From positions 310,001-374,000 of the forward strand of contig JAJIRX010000570.1 of NCBI GenBank assembly GCA_023853785.1: 64,000 nucleotides of DNA, in the 5' to 3' direction. This document shows positions 1-12,650 of the stretch, in pieces. The notes beneath the pieces were generated by a model. The model was not told the origin of the DNA. It searched no databases and saw nothing but the letters and a program-made list of their open reading frames with translations. Each line of letters opens with the position of its first letter. Within the stretch, counting starts at the first letter, position 1. Position numbers and translations under genes: made by a program. The DNA comes from Psilocybe azurescens (taxonomy: Eukaryota; Basidiomycota; Agaricomycetes; Agaricales; Agrocybaceae).

Positions 1-384
1 TTTCCCCGAATAACTGACTGTTGAGATTCACCAGTATGACAAAGGCACTTTAGGCGCCGGTTTACCGGATTCCCTTTTACCTCTTTATCTCTCTCTTTTA
101 TCATACACAGACTAAGGACCTTTACCGTAAGGGGAAATTAAATATACTTTCCCCAGTATGTAGAAATAACTCAGTCGTTTTATTCTCTGACTGAGGCATG
201 CATCCTTTTTCATATGTACCAAAAGCGTGGGCGTGGGAGTGATGGACCAATCAGAAGCGTGGGAAAGTTCTCAGTGCTCAGTACTAAAGAACTCGCTTTA
301 CTTCGTAAAGACTTGTAACTTTCTCTATCTTCCTACATATTCTTCCAGACCTCTTTCAAAGTAGACACAAAACTATCAAAATAC
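1..384. other. 5' flank without a recognised gene
   Basis: I see no convincing coding exon here. The stretch probably holds the promoter and 5' UTR of the MYND gene that starts at 385. The short reading frames match nothing I recognise. Confidence 0.4.
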
Positions 385-1949
385 ATGCTAACACAAAGCA
401 TGGTCCAGGCAGAGGAATCTGAATCGCATCTGACTGATTCAGCGCCTGGGAGAACAGTCTACCTTCCCCTGTCCACCATCGATGCGTGCAGAGTATGTCA
501 AAAGACATCTCGGGATGCGAAATTACGCATATGTACCAAATGTGGAGAGGTGAGTCTAATGTTAGCCTTATCACACAATCCATTGTAATGCACGCGGAAA
601 ATCTGACCCAACGCTAATTATTACTAGATTTTGTACTGTTCACCAGAATGTCAACAGAAGGATTGGCCTGGACACAAATTGCAATGTGGTAAGTGCGTCC
701 TAAACACTATTAGATAGCCGGATAATAGTATGCATACATTGGAAACAGTGTAACTGATGTCTGACCGGCAACAGGTAAAACTGACAGGATTGACATTGGG
801 TCTTTCTACCCTTTCCTCGCGTGCATCGCCCACGCCTGCCATGCACACCCAGATGTTATGCATCCTGCGTTGAATCACAAGATCATCAACTCCCCTAACC
901 CAACCGCGCTCCCCGTCAAATTTCCGAATGGTACCAGCGCAAAGCTCGTTCTCCTAGGCGAGAAGATCTCTCTCATGTCCGTTGGGTCGCGCAAGTGGTG
1001 GCCGACTGAAGCTTCCGACCAAGTACGGCATAAGCTGATGCGGAGGATTGTGAGCGAGGGACTGCTTTTACCAATATTACTCTCGATATGCATAGCGCTT
1101 GTTTCGGAGGTGTATACGACGACTGCTCTCCCTGCAGGTGAAGAGCCAAAATGGCAGTGCACAGGCAGGCGCCGCGTGCGTCTGACCTACGGCCCATCGC
1201 CCATCGCAGACTTTGGGATCGTGCAAGGCTCCGTGCGTGTCACCAATGGGGACCGCCTCGCTTACTGGAATCTGGACGACGATGAGTTCCTCATGGGACA
1301 GGATCCCGAAGACCACTACAGGATATATATCAAAACTCTCGCTGGTAACGAGTATTTCTTGGACTTCGGGATGTTCACGTTCAATTTCTGCATCATGGTG
1401 GAGACGTCTACGTACTGCAAGTACGGTCTTCCCGATCTTGACCATGTGCCGGCGTATTTTTATGGCAAGGAGTATGCTAAGACAGGAGTCGACGGAATGA
1501 TGTTCAAGCCGCGAAAACGATTCTCTGTGCTTCGCGATGAGAGGGTTCACGACCTCGTGCGATCGACCGAATTGGACTACTGCGAGTGTCACGATCAGCC
1601 CAACGTGTTTGCGATAATGGACGAGATCGCCGGACGAGAATGTAGGCCTTGGGAGAAGGAGATGTTCATGAAGTTCCTCCCTAACTCGGTCACGATTGTC
1701 CGGCTGGACATGCAGAATAGGGAGTATGTCAACTTCCCTAAAGAACCGGTGATTGCCATTGACACTGATCCCGACGAGAGGGGGATCACTGACGACGATA
1801 AGGAGCAAGAGGGGCTTATGAAGTATTTGACCAAATGGGCGAAGCGTTTGAAGAAGGGCAAAGTCTCTCATGAGCGCTGGGAAGCAGCGTTTCGAAAGTG
1901 GGCTGAGATGCCTCATGAAGCTCGGATTCGCATGGCTGGCCCGAAATGA
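385..1949 (+). CDS. MYND-type zinc-finger protein
   Basis: Three exons are supported: 385-549, 628-688 and 775-1949, with GT-AG introns and matching phases, giving about 466 residues. The MYND finger spans the first two introns at about residues 34-75: CRVCQK, then CTKCGE, then YCSPECQQKDWPGHKLQC, which is the C-x2-C ... C-x2-C ... C-x3-C ... H-x3-C zinc ligand pattern. MYND fingers usually mediate protein-protein contacts. The long C-terminal part (about 390 residues) has no domain I can name; it contains a DDEFLMGQDPEDHYRIY stretch that I associate, from memory only, with basidiomycete MYND proteins. Function beyond scaffolding is not inferable. The start at 385 is the first ATG in frame with the finger. 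Confidence 0.85.
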
Positions 1950-2295
1950 GTTGAGGAGAGAAGTATCTAGCCAACTTTGAATATATCGATAGCTCTGTAT
2001 CTTTCTTCAGCTCCCATTCATATTTCCCATGTTCTTCGCAGTCTTTCTGGTGGACCCTCAACTTACCCTTATGGCACCAGCACGGTGGACCCTGTCATAG
2101 AGCTCAGTATACTCTCCTTGAAGCCTCACGTGACACTTCGGTTGCAATACGTAGTGAAACCTGTTTCCACGCATCATCAGATTTCTCAAGGATTTCTTGT
2201 TGAACCCCAATTGAACTCTCTTGAACTCCCCCAGCATCTCAAAGTACAGTTCGAACACACCGAACGCCGAAGTATCGATGAGAGATCCAACGAAA

Positions 2296-3381
2296 ATGTA
2301 TTCCGCAGGTTGGGCCCTGTTTCTTTACAATGGTACGTGTCTTGTACGCCCAAGAATCAAATGATCCAATGACGTCGTTGAAATCGCGTTGAAATTCTCT
2401 CTTTTAGAGGCTCGCAAATGGTTTACAATTAATTCCTTCTTTACTGCGCCAGTAACGCTCGTAATAAACGCGCCATTTGGACGATTTACGCCAAAAGATC
2501 AGTCGAACTTCTGGGTCGTTGATGGCCTCAAGTCATGGATCGTGATGGAGCTTGTGTCGCCACTTACATTTATCTACACCTTCGTGACTTCCCCTCTTTC
2601 AGTCCAGGCTCCTCCCCTCCCGTCTTTTACAGAGCCCCATGCGATTCTAGCCTCATGTTTCTTGATCCACTACGCCAACCGCGCACTGGTAAACCCACTA
2701 CGCACCTCGTCGCGTTCCAAGGCGCATCTAATCGTTACATTCTCGGGCGTCATATTCAATATCCTCAATGGAAGTTTGATGGGCTCGTATTTGTCGTCAC
2801 CCTTTGCGCGTGTCTACCTCGGTGCGGGACTCCGTCCGTCATTCTACATTGGACTTGGTCTGTGGGCCTTGGGATTGATCGGCAACATATGGCACGACGA
2901 AATCCTACTCGATATACGGCGCAAGGCAAAGTCCAAAGGAAAAGGCAGAATCTATGGTATGGAAGTGAACGGGAGCCGACCAAAGACAGAACACTACGCG
3001 ATTCCGCATGGCGGGCTGTATAGCCTGATCTCGTACCCGAACTATTTCTGCGAATGGGTTGAATGGCTCGGATTTGCCATCGCTGCTTCGCCAGTTCCAT
3101 TTCAACTTTTTGACGCCAGGGGACTCACACCTGCACTTATCGCGTCGACGTTACTTGATCCTCAAACATATTTATCGATTTTGAAGACTCCAGCGCAGAA
3201 TTTTGCCCCCAACTTGTCGCCTCCTTGGATATTCCTTCTCACAGAGGTGGTTCTGATGCTCCCTAGAGCGTATAGAGGACATCAGTGGTATCACGAGAAA
3301 TTCGGTGATGTGTATCCCAAGAGCCGGAAAGTGGTTATTCCTTTTTGCTCTAGCATGTATGTCGTGTATACGAATAAGTAA
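2296..3381 (+). CDS. Steroid 5-alpha-reductase family membrane enzyme (3-oxo-5-alpha-steroid 4-dehydrogenase-like)
   Basis: Two exons (2296-2332 and 2408-3381; a 75-bp intron) give about 336 residues. The short first exon reads MYSAGWALFLYNE and joins in phase to ARKWFTINSFF, the usual N-terminus of this family; an in-frame ATG at 2278 is an alternative start. Several hydrophobic segments are visible. The C-terminal reductase signature is clear: HYAIPHGGLYSLISYPNYF, then EWVEWLGF, and near the end HQWYHEKFGDVYPKSRK followed by VIPF. Family members reduce a C=C bond next to a carbonyl using NADPH in the ER membrane, acting on steroids or related lipids. The substrate here is not determinable. 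The polyprenol-reductase and very-long-chain enoyl-CoA-reductase branches of the superfamily are alternatives, less likely by overall appearance. Confidence 0.85.
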
Positions 3382-3581
3382 GCAGTTCAATCGTAAAATG
3401 ATTATAAGACCATTAAACGACGCCAATCCTTCGTTCAATTCTTCAATTTATATTTTTACCTGTCGACTCGTGAGTCAGATGGACAGACACAGCGGACTGG
3501 CGTTGCATGAGTCATTCGTTATTATTTTATATAACACCGAAAGCAATTCTCCTGATCAGACTCTCCAGATACATTACCACT

Positions 3582-4434
3582 ATGTCACCAACTACCTCTC
3601 CAATCAATTTTGCAGAGACCCCTCTGGAAAATTATGCAGGATCCTACGCGACTGTTCTTGACGACGTGTTCACTCATGAGGAATGTGCCTCTTTGCTAAA
3701 ACTCGCAACCGCTTCTGAATCCTGGGTGCACGCTGGATTGAGGGATGGCACTGTACACAAGAAATTCAGAAATAGCTGGCATATAGCATATGTCGATCCT
3801 AAGGCCTCCATGACGATCTACGAACGTCTCCGCCCTCTTGTGGAGAAAGAAATAGGAGAGATCAAAGTTGGTGGCCAGTGGGAAGGAATAACTGGGAAAA
3901 CGGGGAGAAAACAGGGTCCAACGTGGAGGTTAACAGGATACGTCGAACGTTGCCCCTTAGTATGACTTATGCGTTCTCTGAAATCTTCTGGTCTGTTGGT
4001 CCTATTCATATCCTTATTCCCATAGTGTGAATCCGCGTCTCTCCTTCCTGCGATATGGTCCAGGAGAATATTTTAAGCCGCATTGCGACGGGCTAAATGA
4101 CCTGGTTCGCGGCGATGGTTCTCTCACCAAGTCTTTCGTGACGCTTCATCTTTATCTCAATGGTTGTGAAGGAAATGATGTACCAGTACCGGAGGATCCA
4201 ATTCATGCGAATATCGAGTCTGCAGCCGCCGTGGGCGACGATCCTGATCTACCTCTAAAAGGCGGTGCTACACGTTTTTGGACCCCCAACAAGAAATATT
4301 TTATGGACGTGCTGCCACGCGTTGGCAGAGTGTTGGTGTTCCAGCAACGCATGCTGGTGCATAGTGGAGAAGAGGTGACACAGGGCGTTAAATATACGAT
4401 GCGGAGCGACTTCATGTTTGAGCAGGCGGCTTAA
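3582..4434 (+). CDS. Prolyl 4-hydroxylase-like 2-oxoglutarate/Fe(II) dioxygenase
   Basis: Exons 3582-3928 and 4026-4434 join in phase to give about 251 residues. The double-stranded beta-helix core starts at the splice junction: NPRLSFLRYGPGEYFKPHCDG carries the first two iron ligands (HCD, an HxD motif). The distal histidine is in MLVHSGEEV and the 2-oxoglutarate-binding basic residue is in GVKYTMRSDFMFE. All key positions of the Fe2OG fold are present, so the enzyme looks intact. No signal peptide is evident, which suggests a cytosolic or nuclear protein rather than a collagen-type ER enzyme. The substrate is unknown. The 3' end converges on the CYSTM gene, about 250 bp away. Confidence 0.88.
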
Positions 4435-4686
4435 CTATAATTGTAAATACATAATTTTATGCAAGGAAGCCTTTCGGATGGTTTCTGGAAGTGCTATGAC
4501 ACGGCATCTAACAGCCTAACATCTCACAGGGGCAACCTGTGTGAGGAAAGTCAATATGAGATTCATGGATGTCGTTGCCAACTGAAACGAGCCCCAGTGC
4601 CCCAAGACTCACAAAGGATGTCGGCAATACAATCACACATTCCCTATTCAATTACTATCAGCAACTCACTCGATCCTAGCTGAACA

Positions 4687-5223
4687 TCATCGCCGAACCT
4701 CGCAACATTCTGTGTATGAGAGATTGTGTTTATTTCAAAATAATAAAAATAGTGAGTAGTTTGATCAGCAGTGTGTCCGAGTCAACAATTGAATGAGCAA
4801 TTCAAAACTCACCAGAACACACGAACGCCCCTAATATACCAATACAGCAGTCCTGGAAGGTAACGGTATTAGATGAGGTGATGCCTATATATTGCAAAAA
4901 TCAACCAACCTTCGTGGCACCACCTCCTCGGATACGTGATGCGCCCGCTTGGTGCTCAGCATTTGCGTTGGCAGGCATGGATACGCCGTTTATGAAGTCT
5001 GGGTTTAATGAGAATCACCAGCTTATTCATGGGTTCCCAACTTACTTCTAGCTGCGCCTGCTGCAGGCTGAGCTGTTACAGGCTCTATTATTTGCGGATA
5101 AGTCTTCTGCGAAAGGCTGGGTGATTGGTCCATTTCTAAAACTGTCGCGTCGGCGTGAGGGGGTGTATCCTGGTAGTGTCGTTCAGGAGGGCGTTCACAG
5201 CAATATTCTGACGATGGATACAA
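4687..5223 (-). CDS. Small cysteine-rich CYSTM-like tail-anchored protein
   Basis: This gene is assembled by eye from four small minus-strand exons: 5223-5046, 4998-4910, 4852-4813 and 4709-4687. All junctions are GT-AG and all phases match. They give about 109 residues. The N-terminal half is hydrophilic and rich in Pro, Gln and Ala. The C-terminus reads RIRGGGATK, then DCCIGILGAFVC, then SECCEVRR and stop. A Gly-rich lead followed by a short hydrophobic segment with paired cysteines at both ends is the hallmark of CYSTM-type proteins, linked in fungi and plants to stress tolerance and membrane anchoring. The last two exons are only 40 and 23 nt, so ordinary ORF scans miss them. Function is assigned by motif only. 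Confidence 0.72.
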
Positions 5224-5396
5224 TCGTGGGAGGAGAGCTGATTGTCGAAACAGATCTCAGACTATAGCTCGAGTAAAACACAAGTAAAACATTTGAATCA
5301 GAATCGGACTCCCAAGTTAAGTAATTTTGGGAAAGGTTAATGGTGCGGAGGCAAATATACACTTTTCCAAGCACTATACGTCCACCATTTTCATTA

Positions 5397-5677
5397 CAGC
5401 TGCATGCATAACCCTAGGTGCACGGTGAAAAATTTCCACTGCGCCCTTATTTGTACAAACAGCCGCATTTGGTACAACCCAACGTCATTACTCCCGCCAA
5501 TGTCTTCTTTCAGCATGGACTTCGGGTGGTGTGGACCAATCGAAGAGTTCTAATAGGTTTACACCACGGCTTGCGCCATAGCAATGGCGCGTTCAGGCTA
5601 CTAAATGCGGTTGTTTGTACGAACAAAGGCGCAGTGGAAAAATTTTCACCGTGCACCTAGGGTTATGCATGCAGCTG
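5397..5677. mobile_element. MITE with long terminal inverted repeats
   Basis: A 281-bp segment has near-perfect terminal inverted repeats of roughly 75-80 bp. The left end begins CAGCTGCATGCATAACCC and the right end is its reverse complement. It is bounded on both sides by TA (5395-5396 and 5678-5679), which fits the target duplication of Tc1/mariner-type elements. It carries no coding capacity. The inner 120 bp is unrelated between arms. Confidence 0.8.
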
Positions 5678-5903
5678 TAACGTTCACCAGAAAATAAAGG
5701 TCCAAGGGCAATATTATGAACATGGAAGTAAACGAGGAAGTGATAAGCGCTGTAAGATCTGGCGTGACTGTTCCGCCGTTACAGGAGTTCAGTACCAAGG
5801 AATGGGGAATTTGCCGGATGCAATTTGGTAAGACTCGGAATGTGAACGTCCAACATGTTGGTCACATTATTGAGGACAGTCTTACAGAGTATTACGTGCT
5901 CTG

Positions 5904-8900
5904 TCAATAGGACCCGCCCGATTTCGCTTCCGCCATTGCGTAAAGTGATGCTTTGTCGCCACTGCTATCTACCAGCGATTTGAAATACCCCCCCTTCATG
6001 TTGAGGAGGGTCAGCGGAGAGTCGAACTCAACCTGTGCATCAGTGAGTATGATACTTTCGTGTGAATAGACAACGGAAGCGCTCACCAGTTTTCCATTGT
6101 CTAAAACCATCTACTCAGGAGCGTAAGTGTATTAATAGCATACATTAATGAATGCTTACTATCTTATCAGCATCCATGATGGTTTGCAACCGATGAGCTA
6201 CAGTCAATACCGTCACATCGGAACCAAGTTCATTTCTCAAAGAGGATTGGATAACAGAGTCGGTTTTATGATCTATATACGAAATTCAAGTCAGAATATC
6301 AATAAGAATATGACAAGCGACACAAACCAATAGCAGAAGTCGCTTTAGAGAAGAAATAGAAAAGATAAGCTTGTTGATCAGTATATCATCAATGGAATGC
6401 CGGTATATACCTTCATCAAGGATGAGCAGTTTGCTGTTTCGGACAATAGCTCTAGCTAACGCGATTATCTGACGTTGTCCAACAGACAGATTCCCACCCC
6501 CGCTCGAAATATTACTTTCGAGTGTTAAGCGTGCCTCGTCCGCCTCCGATTGCAGAGAGAAAAGACCTGCTGCCCGAAGAGAACTATTAAGTGTAGCATC
6601 GTCGTTTTGGCCAAATGGATCCAGATTACGACGTAAGCTTCCTGCAAGCATAAAAATTGTTCACATTTGCTCTTGATGACTGCTGAGCAAACCTTACCAC
6701 TGAGAAGTTCAGGCTGTTGGTTGCGTTAGTTTCTGTTAGATCAGCGACTGGTTATCAAATCGCACCATTTGAGGAATGATAGTTATATGTGATCTAAGCT
6801 CGTTCAGATCAATCTTGTCGGTTGCAAGGCCGTCATAATAGACTTTTCCTTCAGTGAAAATGCAGCGCAGAAGGGACAGGGTCAAAGAGCTCTAGATTCC
6901 CTGTGAACCATGGTCTCTTCGCGCACAACGATGTCGTACCTTTCCGCTACCAGTCCTGCCAACTATGCGGAATAGAGTTAGAAGGGACAACAGTGAGAGG
7001 CAGCTAACAAGTACGCGTACCTATTCCTACTCTCTCGCCTGACTTAACATGGAAGGAGATGTTTTGCAACACCTTTGGGCCTGTCTTTTCTCCAAATTCT
7101 GAACGATTAAAGACATTTCAAATGTAAATGGTAACCTACCGGAGAGTATCTAGAAGTAAGTCCTTCCACACGTAATTCCCCGCTTCTGGGCCATGCCGCT
7201 GGTGGTTTGCCGGAGTCAATTGGTTTTGGTTCATGTTCAATATCGATATATGACTGTATTCTCTCCAAGCTAGATCTTCGTTAGCTGGTACACGGCGCCT
7301 TTATAATCGTCTTCGCACCTGTTGGCTTGTACCTCAAACTCGTTGTACCATCTGACTAGATGTAGTATGAGAGTGTTAAAGAAGATAGTCATCTTCAAAG
7401 CAAATCCGACGTTGCCCGAGCTCAGGTGTCTTTGTATAAGAAGGTAAGAGGCCAAACATGCCGTGAATATTGCCCCAAGGAAATCAATTCGTACGGACAC
7501 CCAACGGTTCAGGTTATAGGATGTCCGTGCTATTTTGGAATAATGATCGATCTTTTTCAGTGACTCCGTCTTGAAGAATTGTTGGGCACCATATGCGCGT
7601 ATGGAACCTGCATGAACATGTGAGAGAATGACCAACACGGATCAGTGAAGTAAAATGTACTTAAACCAGTTATAGCAGCTCCAAAGTGAGCCAGAACTGG
7701 CGCCCGTGCGTTACTGATAACCGAGATCAAAGAATTATTTGTTTTGAAACTTGTGGATCACTGACCTCATTTCGCGCTTGACAGACATCTGAGCTTTGAG
7801 ATAAGTATTGGCCAAATACATTCCGAGGACTGCAACCAGTAGACCAGGAGCAAGGACGATGGGTGCCATGATGGCGGGGACTGCCAACTGAACCGCCATG
7901 CAAGTCGCTATTTCAACTACTACATAAAAACACTGGTGAATTTGGCCGTCAACTGCCGCTATATCGCCCGTACACCGTGCGACGACTCTAGAAGCGGGAG
8001 TTTCATCTAGCCATCTGAAGAGCATACCTCTTTTTAGCGTTCAGACATATTTCGAGGAAGCACACAAACTGACCGGAAAGTCGAACCAAGAATAGAGTCA
8101 ACCAATTGATCGTTGATCGTTCTCGAGGCTCTGATTGTGGCGTAGTTATACAGGATCGCTGCCAAAGCATATATCGCGAGTACGCTCACGATTATCAACG
8201 AATATAATGACAGATAACTAATGGAAAGGTTGTATCAGCTCATCCAATTTGGTATTCTCCATTCAACAACTCACTATGAAACTTTAACATCTTCTGGCCG
8301 TTGATTCTCATACTGTGTCCCCCAAAAGCCCAAGAACCAAGAACCAAGAAGGCGGATAATTTCTGTGCATACAATACCTAATAACCATATGGCCATGAAG
8401 TATATGGGGTTATCACCGCCGAGTCCTTTTAGATAGAGCATGATGGATCTCCATCTCACACGGCCCTCCACTATTTCTTCGGCGAGAATGAGCTTTCCAT
8501 TCCTCTCGCCCTCTTTTGCTACAGTGTCAATAACTTCATTTTCGACTTCGGCCTCGTCCACCTCCTGTTCGACTTCTCGAGCAAGAATCGGGTCGATCGC
8601 AAGTGCGCCCGATATGTCATTGCCAATATCATGGGCAACACCGTTAAGACCAATGGATACAATATGATCCGCGATGGGGCTCGTAAGGGCTACATTGTGT
8701 GTCTGCAAGTGATGGTATTAAGTGTAGTGTCAATGAAAATTTTCAATTTACCAACCACGAGTAGCACAGTCCGTCCTCGAATCAAGTCTCCCTTCAAGCA
8801 ATTTTCAACAACTGCTTTCGCACTGCAAATCGTGTCAGGAACCTCGGAACAACTAAGAAGATAGAGCGCATACGTATGGACATCGAGGGCAGCAAGCACG

Positions 8901-11900
8901 TCGTCAAGTAACAGTATCTCCGCTGAAGAATATACTGCTCGGGCCAAGGTTAAGCGCGCCTTCTGTCCACCGCTATTTGGAATGACTCAGAACAATGTAA
9001 ATATGAAATAAATCAGTCGGGAGTATACCTAAGAGTCAACCCCTTTTCACCGACTTCCGTTTGATCCCCAGCTTCGAATAGCTCTAAGTCATGCTTCAAT
9101 TCACATTGCTTAATGACTGTTGCAGTGTTAGGTAAACCAACTCAAGAAACCTGTAAAATTGGCCGACCTTTCTGATACCGTTCTTCGTCGTACGCTGACC
9201 CGAAAAGAATATTGTCCCTAATAGTCTCATTCTGAACCCAAGACTCTTGAGCGGCGTATGCAACGCCTCCCCCACGTGGAAGATTGAACCAAGAATCTAC
9301 CGACGATGGGATGAAGTGCATTTCCCCCTGGATATAGTGTAGTCGAATCAGTGGCATAACCAATAAAGGAAGGTACTATATGCCATTACCAAGTAGGGCC
9401 ATAAGTACCGACGATTTCCCAGAGCCGCTGCGTAGGGATCAACCTGAATGGAAGACATAGAAGAGATTGAGTGCTTACGTAGGACCAACAATGAGATTGA
9501 TGCATCCTCGCTTGAAAAGAGTTCTCCCTCGGTGCGGAGACGAAAAAATCTAGAAGATGTTTGGGTATCCCCTTCGTCCTCCGACCAAGTAAATACGGCG
9601 TTATTGAATCCTATAATTCCGTCATGGGCATCATCCTCAACATTCAACAGAGGGCTTTGTTCATCTGAGAAGTGATCCAAAAGTTCGGTTTCTCTTAAAA
9701 ACTCTCCCATTCGATCTAACGATACTTTCGCTAGAAGGAAAATATTTGACAAATTTCTTTTTAAAATAGGAACCTGAAAAGCACAAACCTTTCAAGGTTA
9801 AACCAAACATCCATGCTGACTTCTGCAAAACCCCGCGCAGTATATCAAATACGGCGATTGAGGAGAAGATCTTCGAGGCTTTATACAACAGTTTCAGTCT
9901 TGATTACGAGTCTCACGTAATTGGTTTACAGACCGTTCAGACTTTCTCCCATTATTCCAGTGTATGTTCCAAAGGTGACGACCATGGTAAGCGTTGGAAT
10001 CGTGGCACTGGATTTTTTGGGGTAAATTACACCGACATAGAGACAACAGATAACTGAAGCTTACGTGATCATATGATTGGAAAGGTTGATCACCTATTGG
10101 GAAGCAAAGCCATCAATTGAAAATCCTATAAACTGCGTAGGAACTGGGAATCTCACTTTCGCTCTCCAGACCCATGCAAGTTCTTCTTCTCGTTTCTCCC
10201 TAAGGATATTGCTCATCTTGTATTCCCATCCAAATAATTTGATCATGCGAAGAACACTGACGGCTATCAAGACATACGGTTAGCGAATCGCCCCAGTTCG
10301 AGATACTCAAATTGTTTTTCACTTTCCGTCACCGCCTCCACTCTTGCATCAGTCTATTAACGAAAAATGACGATTGAGAATTAACATTGAGCACAACATT
10401 GGAAGTGAAGATAACCTTTTCTAGCTTCTTTTTCTCGGCCCTTTGTAAACGAGAGCCAAGATATCCAGGAACGGGAAGAAGAATGATAGTCGTGGCAAGA
10501 CCAAGAATTGCGCTACGTGAAGTATCAGCGATAATCATTCCTAAGGTCTGACGCAACGCAGTCATACCTCCAACCGAGAACCACGTAGAGAAAGGTCACT
10601 GCCAGAACAAGCTCCAGGGGCACTTGTAAAACTGCGCAGAATGTGTATGAATAAGCAATCAAGACATTAGCAAGGAATCATCTATCGTACGCACATAACA
10701 TTAGAAAATCCTTTGCGCCGAGAATGTTATCGACATCCACCGTAACCAATGTATTGATTTTCCCGACGAGATTGTCCTTTTTCCCGGCTTCACTGGGTGC
10801 GCCAGGTGCACCGCTGGGATTGGAAACCACCATCCCCTTTCCTTTCGGAGCTGTCGACTCTGTTGGGGCTGATTGTGTTTCATCGCCGGAATCCTCAGTG
10901 ACGGAGCTACTGTCGGCGCCAATGCGAGGGGGAGGTAGAGGTGGACGATGTGTGTCCATTTACCGATGCTTCAGCCTTGAACCGGATACGGAAACTATGC
11001 TCAAACACTAACTCGGTCAGGATAGCCTGCGCTCTGACCATAGTTAAGGTGCCGAGATAAATGTAAACTTGGAAACATATCGAAACGACAAGTGGTCCCA
11101 TAAACAGAAATGAAACCCACACCCATGGGCGAATGTAGGCATCGTGACCTTCTGTTTCGAGTGACCTAGGATACAAACGTTAGATTTTTCGTTGGTCAAC
11201 GATGGGGATCTGAACATACGACAAAATTCTGTTCAGTGCTAGTGGAGATGCAAAGCTAGCCACTACTTGGATCACGAGTGCAAAACACATCGCTAAATAT
11301 TCACGGACTGTATTGCATTGATAAAAGCCAATAGACCGCCAGAATCGCCTGAAAACTTACAGAACACTTTGAACAAACCGAAAAATAGGTTCCTCTTTGG
11401 CGCGCCATGGAATGGATCGAGATGCTGTCAGTGATAAAAATCAATGTCAGCACTACGGTTGTGGAGAAGATCAAGGGGGAGGTTGTTTAATATCTCACGG
11501 GAAAAGCTTTGTCGGTAATGTACTTTGAGCGGTCATACTCTGTAAGCACCGGGAGCCGGGTGTGAGAAAGGTGGGGAACCTTGGAAGCTTCAAAAATAAT
11601 GGGATCCAAGTATGCATAAGTCATGAACGAAAACAAAGATGCTGTTTGCTCTGGATTCAGGACCGCCATCGGGTTCTAATTGATTTTAGCATCTTTCTTG
11701 TCTTTTTGAAGAGAATAAACTGACTTTAGGATCGAGCGGGACATATTCACGAGGAATGAACAAGGGAATAAATATCGATGTACACGCCAAGGTGGTAAGT
11801 TTTGCCCATAAAAGGCGGCCCTCGGCAGCATCAATGGGTGACTTGGTGTAGGTCGCGAGTGGCCACACGTCGCGGTACACGTATATTCCCGCTATGGACA

Positions 11901-12650
11901 GAAGAATAAATATGTTGTGCCTCGTTAGAGTCTTGTTCCATGCACTGGGTACGAAAGAGGCTGCAGCCAAGAAGGAAGTGTACAGCTGGAGTCGAAATCA
12001 GCGACGGTTTGAGAGGAAGTAGTAGGATGTTCAACATACATGAACAATTGATATAGCTATTTCAGGGGTCTTTTCCAATAGGAAATGTCGTTCTCTATGA
12101 GGTTCTTCGCCATTGACTAGAGTGGCGAGCGAGAGAAAAAACAACAGTAGACATCCTGAAAGCCGGCCAGCTTTGTAGAAAACGACAAGCTTGCCGCCCT
12201 GTGATTGGACTTCCACTTTAGAAAGAGAGCCATTATCCTGTCTTCCTGGTTTGAAGACGTTGGTTTCAGAATGCGAGGTAAGGCGACGCGACTTGAAACA
12301 GATCCCGGCTATTATTTGGGCAAACAGGGCAAACACAGATCCTAAGAAGACAACGAACGGAATGAAAAAGGTATTATTCCACCTAGGTTAAAATTGTAAA
12401 CATTGAGCACGATATTAGAAGTATATGAGACTGGGGAGCTCACATATCGTCGTCTTTGACGCTTAGCCCTGACAGTCCCGCCGGTTTGAGTGTATAAGCC
12501 CAGCTCCTGGCTATCTGGAGAAGATAAGCTATGTTAATTTCTACTTCGATGTCAATTATCGGATGGCAAAAGAAAAGGAGGGTGATAGGCTTCAGACGGA
12601 TAACGAATTGGACAACGAATGGCCAAGTTTTATAATACCTTTGAGAACAT
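5904..12650 (-). CDS. ABCC (MRP-type) ABC transporter, copy ABC-1
   Basis: Intron-rich full transporter reading right to left. N-terminal membrane segments lie at about 12.4-11.7 kb ([12 protein letters not shown] region), TMD1 at 11.2-10 kb, NBD1 at 9.7-8.7 kb (SGSGKSS Walker [13 protein letters not shown]alker B with Asp at the catalytic position, usual for ABCC), TMD2 at 8.7-7.3 kb and NBD2 at 7.2-5.9 kb (GRTGSGK|SS Walker A split by an intron, LSVGQRQ signature, LLILDE Walker B, VAHRLQT H-loop). ABCC pumps export conjugates, drugs and metabolites using ATP at the plasma or vacuolar membrane. The 5' end is uncertain: the exon at about 12514 has no ATG, and 12650 is a candidate start with a 12-nt first exon. 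The frame shifts at AAAA 9515-9518 (about one base too few) and GGGGG 10928-10932 (about one too many). Confidence 0.85.
6328..6342 (-). other. 15-nt microexon (D-loop) of ABC-1
   Basis: The exon before ends GATGAAG at Walker B and the exon after begins ATCATAAAACC. Only this 15-nt piece, with AG before it and GT after it, completes DEATSAIDHK in frame. It is the same length and position as in ABC-2, ABC-3 and ABC-4. Confidence 0.8.

Noticed and set aside
1077..1916. Long minus-strand frame antisense to the MYND gene
   Set aside because: It mirrors a well-supported coding exon and shows no domain of its own.
4523..4552. Hairpin CTCACAGG/CCTGTGTGAG followed by GAGGAAAGTC, which resembles the CR-I motif of RNase P RNA
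   Set aside because: No matching CR-V or P4 partner is visible, the bases after the motif do not fit, and it lies in the short 3' gap between two genes. Probably chance.
5716..5910. 64-residue plus-strand frame just downstream of the MITE
   Set aside because: No recognisable motif; it overlaps the 3' end of ABC-1 on the other strand.
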